From contig OX638329.1 of NCBI GenBank assembly GCA_951812755.1, positions 1,163,339 to 1,227,338 on the forward strand: 64,000 nucleotides of DNA, given 5' to 3'. How positions within the stretch are numbered: position 1 is the stretch's first letter; each line of letters starts with the position of its first letter. Below are positions 35,590 to 43,172 of this stretch, piece by piece. The notes under the pieces were generated by a model, which was given only the letters and a program-made list of their open reading frames with translations, searched no databases and was not told the origin of the DNA. The translations under genes were made by a program, and so were the position numbers. The stretch is from an uncultured Latescibacterota bacterium (GTDB lineage: Bacteria > Latescibacterota > UBA2968).

Positions 35590-36558
35590 TTATGGAATCA
35601 ACAGCACTTTTCCCGTAGTATGCCGACCTTCGAGGCGGTTATGTGCTTCGGCAGTATTTTCAAGAGGATGCTCTTCACCTATACGCACATCCAGATCGCC
35701 ATCTTGAATCCAGCCCATAACCTCGCGAGTGCGCTGGAGATATTCTTCGCGGGTCTGCGTGTAGCTATTGAGAGTTGGACGCGTGAGATAAATAGACCCT
35801 TGTTGCGACAGAAGCAGGGGATCAATTGGCGGAACCGGCCCGCTGGCATTGCCAAAAAAGACCATATAACCGCGCGGTTTGAGGCAATTGATGCTTTTCT
35901 CCCATGTGGCTTTGGCAACGGAATCGTAAACGACCTCGACGCCCTGACCAGCCGTGAGATGCAGAACATCGGCTTCAAAATCCCGTTCGGTATAAAGAAT
36001 AATATCATCGGCACCTGCACCCCGCGCCAGAGCCGCTTTTTCTTCGGTAGATGTGGTGCCAATAACCCGTGCCCCGCGCATTTTTGCCATCTGCACGAGC
36101 AAAAGGCCAACGCCTCCTGCGGCTGCATGGATGAGGCAGGTATCGCCTTCGCGAATCGGATAGGTGCTATTGACCAGATAATGCGCGGTCAGCCCTTGCA
36201 ACATCACAGCGGCTGCGGTCTTGGTGGCGACATCTGAGGGAATTTTCACCACCTCGGCTGCGTCTGCGACAACTTGCTCGGCATAAGAACCCGCCACGCT
36301 TTTCCAGGCCACGCGGTCGCCCTCAGCCAAATCCGAAACCCCTGCGCCTACCGCGTTTACGATGCCAGCGCCTTCCAGACCCAGCGTCAACGGCAAATTC
36401 AGAGGATAAAGGCCCGTGCGGTGATAGGTATCGATAAAATTGACACCCGCTGCTTCTATGGCAATCCGCACCTGTCCCTCGCCTGGCTCTGCTACATCAA
36501 TATCTTCAAAACTCAAAACTTCTGCACCACCGTATTGCGATATGCGAATGGCTTTCAC
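35590..36558 (-). CDS. qor: quinone oxidoreductase (zinc-independent MDR family)
   Basis: A 322-residue medium-chain dehydrogenase/reductase. The GTG at 36558 is chosen because AAGGAG lies 6 nt before it and the protein then begins VKAIRISQYGGAEVL, the normal family start. It has GVNFIDTYHRTGLYPLNLPLTLGLEGAGIV, no catalytic-zinc cysteines, and the NADPH loop IHAAAGGVGLLLVQMAK (about 145-161). It ends NRLEGRHTTGKVLLIP, as in QorA. The family reduces quinones with NADPH, one electron at a time. The gene lies 4 nt upstream of the Nudix gene and diverges from the ygfZ-like gene. Confidence 0.9.
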   Translation of the reverse strand: MKAIRISQYGGAEVLSFEDIDVAEPGEGQVRIAIEAAGVNFIDTYHRTGLYPLNLPLTLGLEGAGIVNAVGAGVSDLAEGDRVAWKSVAGSYAEQVVADAAEVVKIPSDVATKTAAAVMLQGLTAHYLVNSTYPIREGDTCLIHAAAGGVGLLLVQMAKMRGARVIGTTSTEEKAALARGAGADDIILYTERDFEADVLHLTAGQGVEVVYDSVAKATWEKSINCLKPRGYMVFFGNASGPVPPIDPLLLSQQGSIYLTRPTLNSYTQTREEYLQRTREVMGWIQDGDLDVRIGEEHPLENTAEAHNRLEGRHTTGKVLLIP

Positions 36559-36590
36559 CTGAATCTCCTTTTGATGAGAATAAGAATCCT

Positions 36591-36620
36591 TTGACAAAAA
36601 CGGCGTTTTCAAAGTATATA
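36591..36620 (+). promoter_or_regulatory. candidate sigma-70 promoter for the ygfZ-like gene
   Basis: A perfect -35 box TTGACA (36591-36596) and TATATA (36615-36620) with an 18-nt spacer lie 38 nt before the ATG at 36658. The AGGAGG ribosome-binding site follows at 36644-36649. Confidence 0.65.
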
Positions 36621-36657
36621 GATATTACCACGATTAGGCAATAGGAGGATAGAATAT

Positions 36658-37632
36658 ATGTCATCACATCGAAATGTGGAAACACAGTACCGTGCCGTTC
36701 GAGAAAACGCGGGGATATTCAACCGCAGCAAGCGAGGCAAAGTGCGTGCAGAAGGCGCGGATTGTCTGAGATTTTTGCACGGCATGGTGACCAATACCGT
36801 TGAATCCCTCGCCGAAAATGAGGGCAATTACGCCGCAGTCACATCGGCGCGGGGACAAACGCTATTAGATATTTGGGTCCATCGCCTACAAGATTGTATC
36901 TATATGGAAACAGAGCCGGGGCTTGCGACAAAGTTTATTGAAACCCTGGACCGCTATCTGATCGCCGATGATGTTGCGCTATCGGACGAATCCGACACCT
37001 GGGCCATTTTGGGGGTACAGGGTCCCACAGCCCTTGAACTGGCCGGTCGAGTTGTTGGGCGCATACCTGCTGATCTCCCCGAACATCATACGGTTATACG
37101 CGCTTTTAAAGGTACCCCAATTTGGGTCACAGCGCGGTCATACACAGGTGAACCGGGTTGTGATCTCCGCATTGCACAAGACCACGCCGATTCATTGCGG
37201 CGGGCACTCGTTACAGCGGGGGGAACGCCAATCGGATGGCAAGTGGGAGAAATATTGCGGGTCGAAGCCGGTATTCCCCGTTATGGCGCTGAAATCGACG
37301 AGTCGGTCGTTCCCCTCGAAGCCGGCTTGAATCGCACAGTCGATTTTGACAAGGGATGCTACATTGGGCAAGAAGTAATCGCCAAAATGCACTTTCGTGG
37401 ACGCCCCCGCCGCTATCTAACGGGCTTATTATTGAGCGGCAATACGCCTGTGAGTGGCAATATAATTGTCAACGATAAAACCGTCGGACGGATAACGACA
37501 TGTGTGAAATCGCTCCGCCTCAATCGCGTGATCGCCCTTTCTATCATCCGCCGAGGCTATCACGAAGCAGGACAGCGCGTACTACTGGACGACGGATCAG
37601 AGGCCGAAGTGGTCAACCTGCCATTTGTATGA
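36658..37632 (+). CDS. ygfZ: YgfZ/GcvT-like folate-binding protein
   Basis: A 324-residue aminomethyltransferase-fold protein. The YgfZ signature K-G-C-Y-x-G-Q-E is present (FDKGCYIGQEVIAKMHFRG, about 236-254), which distinguishes it from GcvT. The N-terminal GADCLRFLHGMVTNTV and GILGVQGPTALEL-like segments fit. YgfZ binds tetrahydrofolate and supports repair or maturation of certain Fe-S enzymes including MiaB; a miaB gene lies 9.7 kb away at 46413. It is monocistronic or the first gene of the folB operon, with 159 nt before folB. Confidence 0.85.
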   Translation: MSSHRNVETQYRAVRENAGIFNRSKRGKVRAEGADCLRFLHGMVTNTVESLAENEGNYAAVTSARGQTLLDIWVHRLQDCIYMETEPGLATKFIETLDRYLIADDVALSDESDTWAILGVQGPTALELAGRVVGRIPADLPEHHTVIRAFKGTPIWVTARSYTGEPGCDLRIAQDHADSLRRALVTAGGTPIGWQVGEILRVEAGIPRYGAEIDESVVPLEAGLNRTVDFDKGCYIGQEVIAKMHFRGRPRRYLTGLLLSGNTPVSGNIIVNDKTVGRITTCVKSLRLNRVIALSIIRRGYHEAGQRVLLDDGSEAEVVNLPFV

Positions 37633-37791
37633 AAGCATCCACTGCACAGGCGCAGCCTACAATGGAGCGCAGCGAGTATCCGTCTCCACCCTGCTTCCGA
37701 CTCTTAATTCTTAATTCTCAATTCTTAATTCTCAATTCGCTTTTACAGCAAACCGCTTGACTTAACAAATGGAATTGTAAATATTAGCACC
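37633..37791. repeat. intergenic spacer with AATT array
   Basis: The gap holds a 39-nt array of TTAATTC and TCAATTC units (37701-37739), matching arrays at 23545-23570 and 59701-59735. The first 65 nt show no gene or terminator. It lies directly upstream of folB. Confidence 0.6.
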
Positions 37792-38151
37792 ATGACAAAT
37801 GACGTACTGAGAATAAAAAATATGGCTTTTTACGGCTACCACGGACTATTTGAGGAAGAGGCTAAACTCGGTCAAAAATTTGAAGTTGACGTAGAAATCT
37901 ATGGCAATTTCAGGGGGTTTGCACACAACAATACACCTCAGGCCGTAGATTATCCGCGCGTCTGTGAGATAGTTGAGCAAGTGGTGACAGGCGAGCGTTT
38001 TGGTCTCGTCGAAGCCCTGGCAGACCGCATCGCTGACGTTTTGCAGTCGGAATTGGGATTGACAAAACTCCTCGTGCGCGTTCGCAAACCCAACCCACCG
38101 GTATCCGTCAATTTCGATGGCGTTGAAGTTGAAGTGAGACGTGAAACGTGA
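37792..38151 (+). CDS. folB: dihydroneopterin aldolase
   Basis: A 119-residue enzyme of folate synthesis that cleaves 7,8-dihydroneopterin to 6-hydroxymethyl-7,8-dihydropterin and glycolaldehyde. The N-terminal IKNMAFYGYHGLFEEEAKLGQKFEVDV block includes the substrate Glu near residue 22. The C-terminal VRKPNPPVSVNFDGVEVEV carries the catalytic Lys. Length is usual for FolB. The folK start overlaps its stop by 4 nt, so the two consecutive pathway steps are co-translated. Confidence 0.93.
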   Translation: MTNDVLRIKNMAFYGYHGLFEEEAKLGQKFEVDVEIYGNFRGFAHNNTPQAVDYPRVCEIVEQVVTGERFGLVEALADRIADVLQSELGLTKLLVRVRKPNPPVSVNFDGVEVEVRRET

Positions 38152-38651
38152 TCTACATTGGCATTGGCGCGAATTTGGGGGATCGGGAAAAAACGCTCCA
38201 GAAAGCGACGGGTATTCTAAATGCAAAACCCGAAATCGCCGTTGTCGCTGCCTCTGCAGTCTATGAGACCGCCCCGATCGGGGTGACCGACCAGCCGTAT
38301 TTTCTCAACGCCGTTCTGCAAGTCCATACCAGTCTCTCTGCGCGAAGTTTATTAAATTGTCTGTTGGCAATTGAGAGCAAATTTGGTCGCATACGCGAGA
38401 CGCGGTGGGGGCCGCGCACGCTGGATCTCGATATTTTACTCTACGGCGATGCCATCATCGACCAGCCGGGCTTGCAGGTGCCACACCCACACTTGCACGA
38501 GCGCGCATTCGTTCTGGCGCCGCTTTGCGACCTCAAACCCGATCTCAAACATCCCGTTTTGGGTCAATCGATTCAATTTTTAACCGAGTCTTTGGGCATG
38601 GATTTGTCCGTGCGAAAAATTGAAGGTCTCAATTTGATAATTGAAAAATAA
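38148..38651 (+). CDS. folK: 2-amino-4-hydroxy-6-hydroxymethyldihydropteridine diphosphokinase
   Basis: A 167-residue kinase that pyrophosphorylates 6-hydroxymethyldihydropterin for dihydropteroate synthesis. It begins with GTG at 38148, overlapping folB (GTGA). Motifs are IYIGIGANLGDREKTL, SAVYETAPIGVTDQPYFLNAV and RWGPRTLDLDILLYGD, whose two Asp residues bind magnesium. The usual PHPxLHERAFVLAPL motif follows (PHPHLHERAFVLAPL). It matches bacterial FolK in length. Confidence 0.95.
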   Translation: MIYIGIGANLGDREKTLQKATGILNAKPEIAVVAASAVYETAPIGVTDQPYFLNAVLQVHTSLSARSLLNCLLAIESKFGRIRETRWGPRTLDLDILLYGDAIIDQPGLQVPHPHLHERAFVLAPLCDLKPDLKHPVLGQSIQFLTESLGMDLSVRKIEGLNLIIEK

Positions 38652-38668
38652 GGCCAGGGGATTTAGCA

Positions 38669-39322
38669 TTGCGATATATAGCTATTGAAGGAGTAACAGG
38701 TGTGGGCAAAAAGCGTTTGGCTCGCCTGCTGGGGCGTCGTCTAAATGCCCGCCTGCTGCTCGAAGAACCCGAAGAAAATCCCTTTTTGCCTTTATTTTAC
38801 GAGGCGCCAGATCAATATGGCTTTCAAACCCAGGTCTTTTTTATGCTAAGCCGCTATCGACAACAACAAGAACTGCATCAGATGGATTTGTTTGAAGACG
38901 CCGTAGTCAGTAATTTTATTTTTGAAAAAGACCGCATCTACGCCAATGTGACGCTCAACGATACGGAATTTGCGCTATATGAGCGACTGGCCGAAACATT
39001 GAGCGAAAAACTTCCCCGTCCAGATCTGGTGATTTATTTGCAAACCACAGTCAATCATCTGATGCGGGGTATAAGGTGCCATGAACGCGGATATGAAAGA
39101 GAGATAACAAAAGAATACATCGCGCAGTTATTAGAAGCTTATAACCATTTTTTCTTTCATTATTCGATAACGCCACTACTCGCAGTTAATGTATCGGAAG
39201 TCGATTTTGAAAACCGCCCGGAACACCTGGAGGATTTACTGGCACAAATTAAATCGCCTCCTTCTGGAACCCGTTATTATCGGCCAGCGCACACGGAATC
39301 TGGCAAGACAAGGCGGACCTGA
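38669..39322 (+). CDS. deoxynucleoside kinase family protein with atypical Walker A
   Basis: A 217-residue protein of the deoxyadenosine/deoxyguanosine kinase family, which phosphorylates salvaged deoxynucleosides. A TTG start at 38669 follows AGGGG. Family features are RYIAIEGVTGVGKKRLARLL, FYEAPDQYGFQTQVFFMLSRYRQQQEL and VVSNFIFEKDRIYA, followed by LVIYLQTTVNHLMRGIRCHERGYER with its lid arginines. The P-loop reads GVTGVGKK: the Ser/Thr that normally coordinates magnesium after the Lys is Lys here. It lies between folK and panB in one operon. Confidence 0.82.
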   Translation: MRYIAIEGVTGVGKKRLARLLGRRLNARLLLEEPEENPFLPLFYEAPDQYGFQTQVFFMLSRYRQQQELHQMDLFEDAVVSNFIFEKDRIYANVTLNDTEFALYERLAETLSEKLPRPDLVIYLQTTVNHLMRGIRCHERGYEREITKEYIAQLLEAYNHFFFHYSITPLLAVNVSEVDFENRPEHLEDLLAQIKSPPSGTRYYRPAHTESGKTRRT

Positions 39323-39325
39323 CTT

Positions 39326-40159
39326 ATGGGAACGCGGGTAAAACCAGAAACCCTCGCGCTGATGAAACAACGAGGCGAATCCATTGCGATGTTGACCTGT
39401 TACGATCATCCCACGGCTGTTTTTCAGGATGCTGCGGGTGTCGATGTCATCTTTGTGGGGGACTCGGTTGGCGTCAATGTGTTGGGGTATAAAAGCCCAC
39501 AGCAGGTGACAATGAATGATATGCTCCACCATACGCGCGCGGTGCGGCGCGGAGTGGTGAGTGCCCTGTTGATGGCAGATTTGCCCTATCGATCTTACGA
39601 AACGCCAGAGCAAGCATTAGAAAATGCGCGGCAATTGGTTTCTGCTGGTACCGAAGTGGTTAAACTCGAGGGGGGGCGCAATATAATGCCCCAGGTCGAG
39701 GCACTCGTCGCCGAGGGCATTCCCGTAGTTGGACATGTGGGCTATACGCCTCAAACGCGCACGGGTAAGCGTCCCGTGTTTGGCGATCGCGCCGAAGAAG
39801 CACTCGACGTCCTGTATGATGCCGATGCACTGGCGTCTGCCGGCGCGCTGGCAGTGGTTTTAGAATGCGTGCCCGAGCGCGTCGCCGAAGTTGTGACCAG
39901 GCGGTTGTCCATGCCAACCATTGGAATTGGCGCCGGGCGCGTATGCGATGGGCAAGTGCTGGTTGCTCACGATATGCTGGGCGTTTACAAAAGCCATTAT
40001 CGGTTTGTCAAAACATACACCGATCTCAAAAGGGTGATGCATCAGGCATTTGCAGCCTATGTCGCAGATATCAAGGCGCACCGATTTCCAGAAGACAGAC
40101 ATCGTTTTAAGATAAAGAGCGCGGAACTGCGCCGATTTAGAGCGCAAATAGACGAATAA
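39326..40159 (+). CDS. panB: 3-methyl-2-oxobutanoate hydroxymethyltransferase
   Basis: A 277-residue TIM-barrel enzyme that transfers a hydroxymethyl group from methylenetetrahydrofolate to 2-oxoisovalerate, the first step of pantothenate synthesis. Motifs are MLTCYDHPTAVFQDAAGVDVIFVGDSVG, TMNDMLHHTRAVRRG, VVKLEGG, VGHVGYTPQ and GIGAGRVCDGQVLVAHDMLG, all characteristic of PanB. It needs folate, and its operon neighbours folB and folK make the precursor. It begins 3 nt after the kinase stop and overlaps panC by 1 nt (TAATG). Confidence 0.96.
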   Translation: MGTRVKPETLALMKQRGESIAMLTCYDHPTAVFQDAAGVDVIFVGDSVGVNVLGYKSPQQVTMNDMLHHTRAVRRGVVSALLMADLPYRSYETPEQALENARQLVSAGTEVVKLEGGRNIMPQVEALVAEGIPVVGHVGYTPQTRTGKRPVFGDRAEEALDVLYDADALASAGALAVVLECVPERVAEVVTRRLSMPTIGIGAGRVCDGQVLVAHDMLGVYKSHYRFVKTYTDLKRVMHQAFAAYVADIKAHRFPEDRHRFKIKSAELRRFRAQIDE

Positions 40160-41013
40160 TGACCATAAAAATTATAAAAACCGTCCACGAGATGCACCGC
40201 GCAGCAGACCGTATCCGACAGGCGGGCTTGCGCATCGGGCTTGTACCCACAATGGGATATTTGCACGAAGGACATCTCAGCCTCGTGCGCCAGGCGTTAA
40301 AAGTGACAGACCGGGTTGTGGTGAGCATTTTTGTCAATCCGCTGCAATTTGGTCCCGCCGAAGATCTCGCCGCCTATCCAAAAGACATAGATCGGGACAT
40401 AGAATTGCTCGACCAACACGGCGTACATCTCGCATACCTTCCCGAAAAAAAAGAAATATATCCCAAAGATTTTGCGACATCGGTGAGCGTGGCAAAGCTG
40501 ACCGAGGGGCTCTGTGGCGCAAGTCGTCCGGGACATTTTGAAGGTGTGACAACAATCGTCACCAAACTGTTTGCAGCGGTAAAACCCCATGTGGCTATCT
40601 TTGGACAAAAAGACGCGCAACAAACAATAGTCATTCAACGCATGGTGCGCGATCTCAATTTGGATGTGGAAATACTTATGGCACCCACAGTGCGCGAAGC
40701 GGACGGATTGGCGATGAGTTCGAGAAATGCTTATTTAAGCGCAGAAGAACGGCGAGAAGCCCCCGCGCTTTACCGCGCATTAATGGTGGGAAAAAAAATG
40801 ATCGCTCGGGGCGAAAGGCGTGCCCAAACGGTTATTGAAGCCATGCGCGATGTCATTGCACCTCAGCGCTGTGCAGAAATCGACTATATCGAAGCCGTCG
40901 ATGCGAAAGACCTCACACCTGTTGCCGAGCTAAAAGATACCATCTTGCTGGCCGTGGCTGTGCGGTTTGGCAATGCACGCCTGATAGACAACGCACTGGT
41001 TCACGTCAAATGA
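40159..41013 (+). CDS. panC: pantothenate synthetase
   Basis: A 284-residue ATP-dependent ligase that joins pantoate and beta-alanine. The ATP motif VPTMGYLHEGHLSLV (about 30-44) carries the HxGH-type sequence, followed by VVVSIFVNPLQFGPAEDL, FGQKDAQQ and READGLAMSSRNAYLSAEER with the KMSKS-like loop. It is the last gene of the folB-folK-dNK-panB-panC run, fully overlapping in register with panB. Length is standard. Confidence 0.96.
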   Translation: MTIKIIKTVHEMHRAADRIRQAGLRIGLVPTMGYLHEGHLSLVRQALKVTDRVVVSIFVNPLQFGPAEDLAAYPKDIDRDIELLDQHGVHLAYLPEKKEIYPKDFATSVSVAKLTEGLCGASRPGHFEGVTTIVTKLFAAVKPHVAIFGQKDAQQTIVIQRMVRDLNLDVEILMAPTVREADGLAMSSRNAYLSAEERREAPALYRALMVGKKMIARGERRAQTVIEAMRDVIAPQRCAEIDYIEAVDAKDLTPVAELKDTILLAVAVRFGNARLIDNALVHVK

Positions 41014-41082
41014 TTTTACCTCATGTATGTCAACTTATTGTAAGCATTTATGTTATATAAAATAAAAGACTTGTATAAGGAC

Positions 41083-41111
41083 TTGACGCCCTTATGGGAG
41101 TTCATTATATT
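41083..41111 (+). promoter_or_regulatory. sigma-70 promoter for the sod-prx-Fe-S carrier operon
   Basis: TTGACG (41083-41088), an exact 17-nt spacer and TATATT (41106-41111) lie about 70 nt before the superoxide dismutase start. The AGGAG ribosome-binding site is at 41170-41174. This is among the best promoter matches in the window. Confidence 0.75.
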
Positions 41112-41182
41112 TTGAGTTCAAACTCGGTAACGGTATCGGAATTCATTTCTAAATCATTCATCTCTACACAAGGAGTTTCAAA

Positions 41183-41791
41183 ATGGCATATCAATTGCCC
41201 GACTTGCCCTATGCTTATGATGCACTCGAACCACACATTGATGCGCGGACAATGGAAATTCACCATTCCAGACACCACAATGCCTACGTGACCAATCTCA
41301 ATGCCGCACTTGAGGGGCACGATGACCTGGCAAATCAGTCTATCGAAAGTTTAATCACCAATCTGGACAGCGTGCCAGAAGATATCCGCACGGCTGTTCA
41401 AAACAACGGCGGCGGCCATGCCAACCACAGTTTGTTCTGGACAATTATGAGTCCCAATGGCGGCGATCCGGGAGGTGCAGTCGCCGAAGCCATTGTGGCC
41501 GATTTGGGCAGCATGGAAGCTGCAAAGGAACAATTTGTCACCGCTGCAACAACGCGCTTTGGAAGTGGATGGGCCTGGCTTGTGGTCAAAGATGGCACAC
41601 TCGATATTTTGAGCACGGCCAATCAAGATAATCCGATCATGACAGGCGACGGAACGCCTATTCTCGGCCTCGATGTGTGGGAACACGCTTATTATCTCAA
41701 ATATCAGAATTTGCGTCCCGATTATATTGAAGCCTGGACCAATACAATTAACTGGGACGAAGTCAACCGCCGTTACGCGGCTGCGCTGTAA
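41183..41791 (+). CDS. sodA: superoxide dismutase (Mn-type or cambialistic)
   Basis: A 202-residue Fe/Mn superoxide dismutase that converts superoxide to oxygen and hydrogen peroxide. The four metal ligands are H27, H82 (ANHSLFW), D164 and H168 (DVWEHAYY). The Mn-type markers GGGHANH before H82 and TANQDNP (about 146-151) are present, so Mn or cambialistic use is more likely than strict Fe. It has no signal peptide. It heads a three-gene operon with a peroxiredoxin, which removes the peroxide product. Confidence 0.95.
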   Translation: MAYQLPDLPYAYDALEPHIDARTMEIHHSRHHNAYVTNLNAALEGHDDLANQSIESLITNLDSVPEDIRTAVQNNGGGHANHSLFWTIMSPNGGDPGGAVAEAIVADLGSMEAAKEQFVTAATTRFGSGWAWLVVKDGTLDILSTANQDNPIMTGDGTPILGLDVWEHAYYLKYQNLRPDYIEAWTNTINWDEVNRRYAAAL

Positions 41792-41812
41792 GTTTTTTAG
41801 AGGATATGCAAA

Positions 41813-42292
41813 ATGGGTATTACTGTAGGTAACCGTGCACCCGATTTTACGCTGAAATCAAAATCTGGTGACGATCTGAACGATATTTCTCTGAGCGATT
41901 ACAGAGATGAAAAAAACGTCGTGATTCTATTTTTCCCCCTCGCTTATACCGGCGTCTGTACCGATGAAATGTGTTCGGTCAGTAGTGGTTTGGCCGATTA
42001 CGACGCACTCGATGCACAGGTTTTAGGCATCAGTGTAGATAGTCCCTTTGCCCAGGAAGCATGGGCAGAGAAAGAAGGTATTACCATTCCCCTGCTCAGC
42101 GATTTCAACAAAGAAGTCAGCGCAGCTTATGGGTCGCAATTCGAAGACCTGATTGGATTTAAGGGCGTGGCAAAGCGTTCGGCTTTTGTCGTAGATAAAA
42201 GCGGTGTGGTGCGCTTTGCTTCTGTGTCCGACGATCCGACCGAGTTGCCCGATTTTGATGCGATCAAAGCGTGTTTGCAAGCGTTGAGTTAA
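41813..42292 (+). CDS. peroxiredoxin (AhpE/BCP-like)
   Basis: A 159-residue thioredoxin-fold peroxidase. The peroxidatic cysteine is C49 in FPLAYTGVCTDEMC, with C54 close by; PxxxT around it is conserved. The opening VGNRAPDFTLKS and late KRSAFVVDKSGVVRF are standard. The CxxxxC arrangement is of the AhpE-like 1-Cys or atypical class; a distant resolving Cys at 154 (IKACLQAL) is also present. It lies 21 nt after the superoxide dismutase gene and 11 nt before the Fe-S carrier gene. Confidence 0.92.
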   Translation: MGITVGNRAPDFTLKSKSGDDLNDISLSDYRDEKNVVILFFPLAYTGVCTDEMCSVSSGLADYDALDAQVLGISVDSPFAQEAWAEKEGITIPLLSDFNKEVSAAYGSQFEDLIGFKGVAKRSAFVVDKSGVVRFASVSDDPTELPDFDAIKACLQALS

Positions 42293-42303
42293 TGGAGGCA
42301 TTT

Positions 42304-42630
42304 ATGGTTTGCGTCACAGAAACAGCAGCGGGCAAAATCAGAGAACTCATGGACAGAGACGGACGCTCCGAAGATCATGGTTTGCGCCTGAAAGTGATCG
42401 GCGGCGGATGTTCTGGCTTTCAATATCAGCTCGATTTCGATGAGACAACCCGCACAGATGACAGCGTAATCGAAGCTTATGGCATTCGGGTTTTTATCGA
42501 TATGAAAAGCGCGCTCTTTTTGACAGGCACCGAACTGGACTACGACGATGGCCTGATGGGAACGGGATTTCGATTTAACAATCCCAATGCCAAAAATCAA
42601 TGTGGCTGTGGAGAATCGTTCAGCGTTTGA
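42304..42630 (+). CDS. erpA: A-type iron-sulfur cluster carrier (IscA/ErpA)
   Basis: A 108-residue HesB/IscA-family protein that carries and inserts Fe-S clusters. The three conserved cysteines are C36 (GGGCSGFQYQ), C100 and C102 (NQCGCGESF). The ATG at 42304 has GGAGG 5 nt upstream and is preferred over an upstream ATG at 42271 inside the peroxiredoxin gene. Co-expression with oxidative-stress genes fits repair of clusters damaged by superoxide. ErpA versus IscA cannot be separated by sequence alone here. Confidence 0.88.
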   Translation: MVCVTETAAGKIRELMDRDGRSEDHGLRLKVIGGGCSGFQYQLDFDETTRTDDSVIEAYGIRVFIDMKSALFLTGTELDYDDGLMGTGFRFNNPNAKNQCGCGESFSV

Positions 42631-42660
42631 GCATCGCTTTGTAGAAATGCCAATGTGCAG

Positions 42661-42693
42661 AAGGGAGGGGTCGTCTCGCGATTCCTCCCTTTT
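42661..42693 (+). terminator. terminator after the sod operon
   Basis: AAGGGAGG (42661-42668) pairs with CCTCCCTT (42684-42691), followed only by TTT. The stem is stable but the T tract is short, so termination may be partial. Confidence 0.5.
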
Positions 42694-42754
42694 GGGTCCT
42701 TTAAAATATTTGGGTTAACTACATAACCCCTCTATCGCTTTGTGACAGCTTCTG

Positions 42755-43011
42755 AGAGACTGTTTTAAAACTCATTTTGCCCCTTCTTGGCTATGCGCTA
42801 TTGCCCTGTCATTCTGAGCCTTTCGGCTTCGCTCAAGATAAACTCCGCGCAGCGGAGTCGAAGGAGCGGGGTATGAAGGCGAGTAAATCGAGCATGACTG
42901 CGTAGCAGTTCATCTCTTACCAACTCAGGTGGAAAAGATGCTTCGGCTACGCTCAGCATGACAAAACGCCGGACATCCGTAGCATCACGTATTAATTTTA
43001 AAACAGCTTCT
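42755..43011. mobile_element. MITE-like element, copy A
   Basis: 257 bp with terminal inverted repeats AGAGACTGTTTTAAAA (42755-42770) and TTTTAAAACAGCTTCT (42996-43011), matching at 14 of 16. Internal inverted segments TGTCATTCTGAGC (42807-42819) and GCTCAGCATGACA (42951-42963) match at 12 of 13. No coding capacity is evident. An ACTGC-GTA-GCAGT palindrome lies at 42897-42909. Copy B is at 56062-56316. The 11-mer CAGCTTCTGAG occurs at both borders of this copy. It sits between erpA and rny. Confidence 0.8.
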
Positions 43012-43172
43012 GAGGAACAAAAACGCATGACGTCTATTTTTGACATACTTTTTTTTCTTTGCGGTGCATTATACGCATCGACGCAGTTTGTGCAGAAGTT
43101 TTTTGGAGACATCTTCAAACGCACCTGCGTTATGGATATAAAACCGGATTTGAATTTTGACAGGAGGCTCCA

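Noticed and set aside
35533-36237. 234-codon plus-strand frame
   Set aside because: Antisense to the quinone oxidoreductase gene and lacking any recognisable domain.
37701-37739. Possible CRISPR array
   Set aside because: Units are only about 7-8 nt with no spacers; no cas genes are present. It is a simple AATT array.
42798-43124. Minus-strand frame across the MITE-like element
   Set aside because: Translation spans repeat DNA and the flank of rny; no family resemblance, so a transposase was not inferred.
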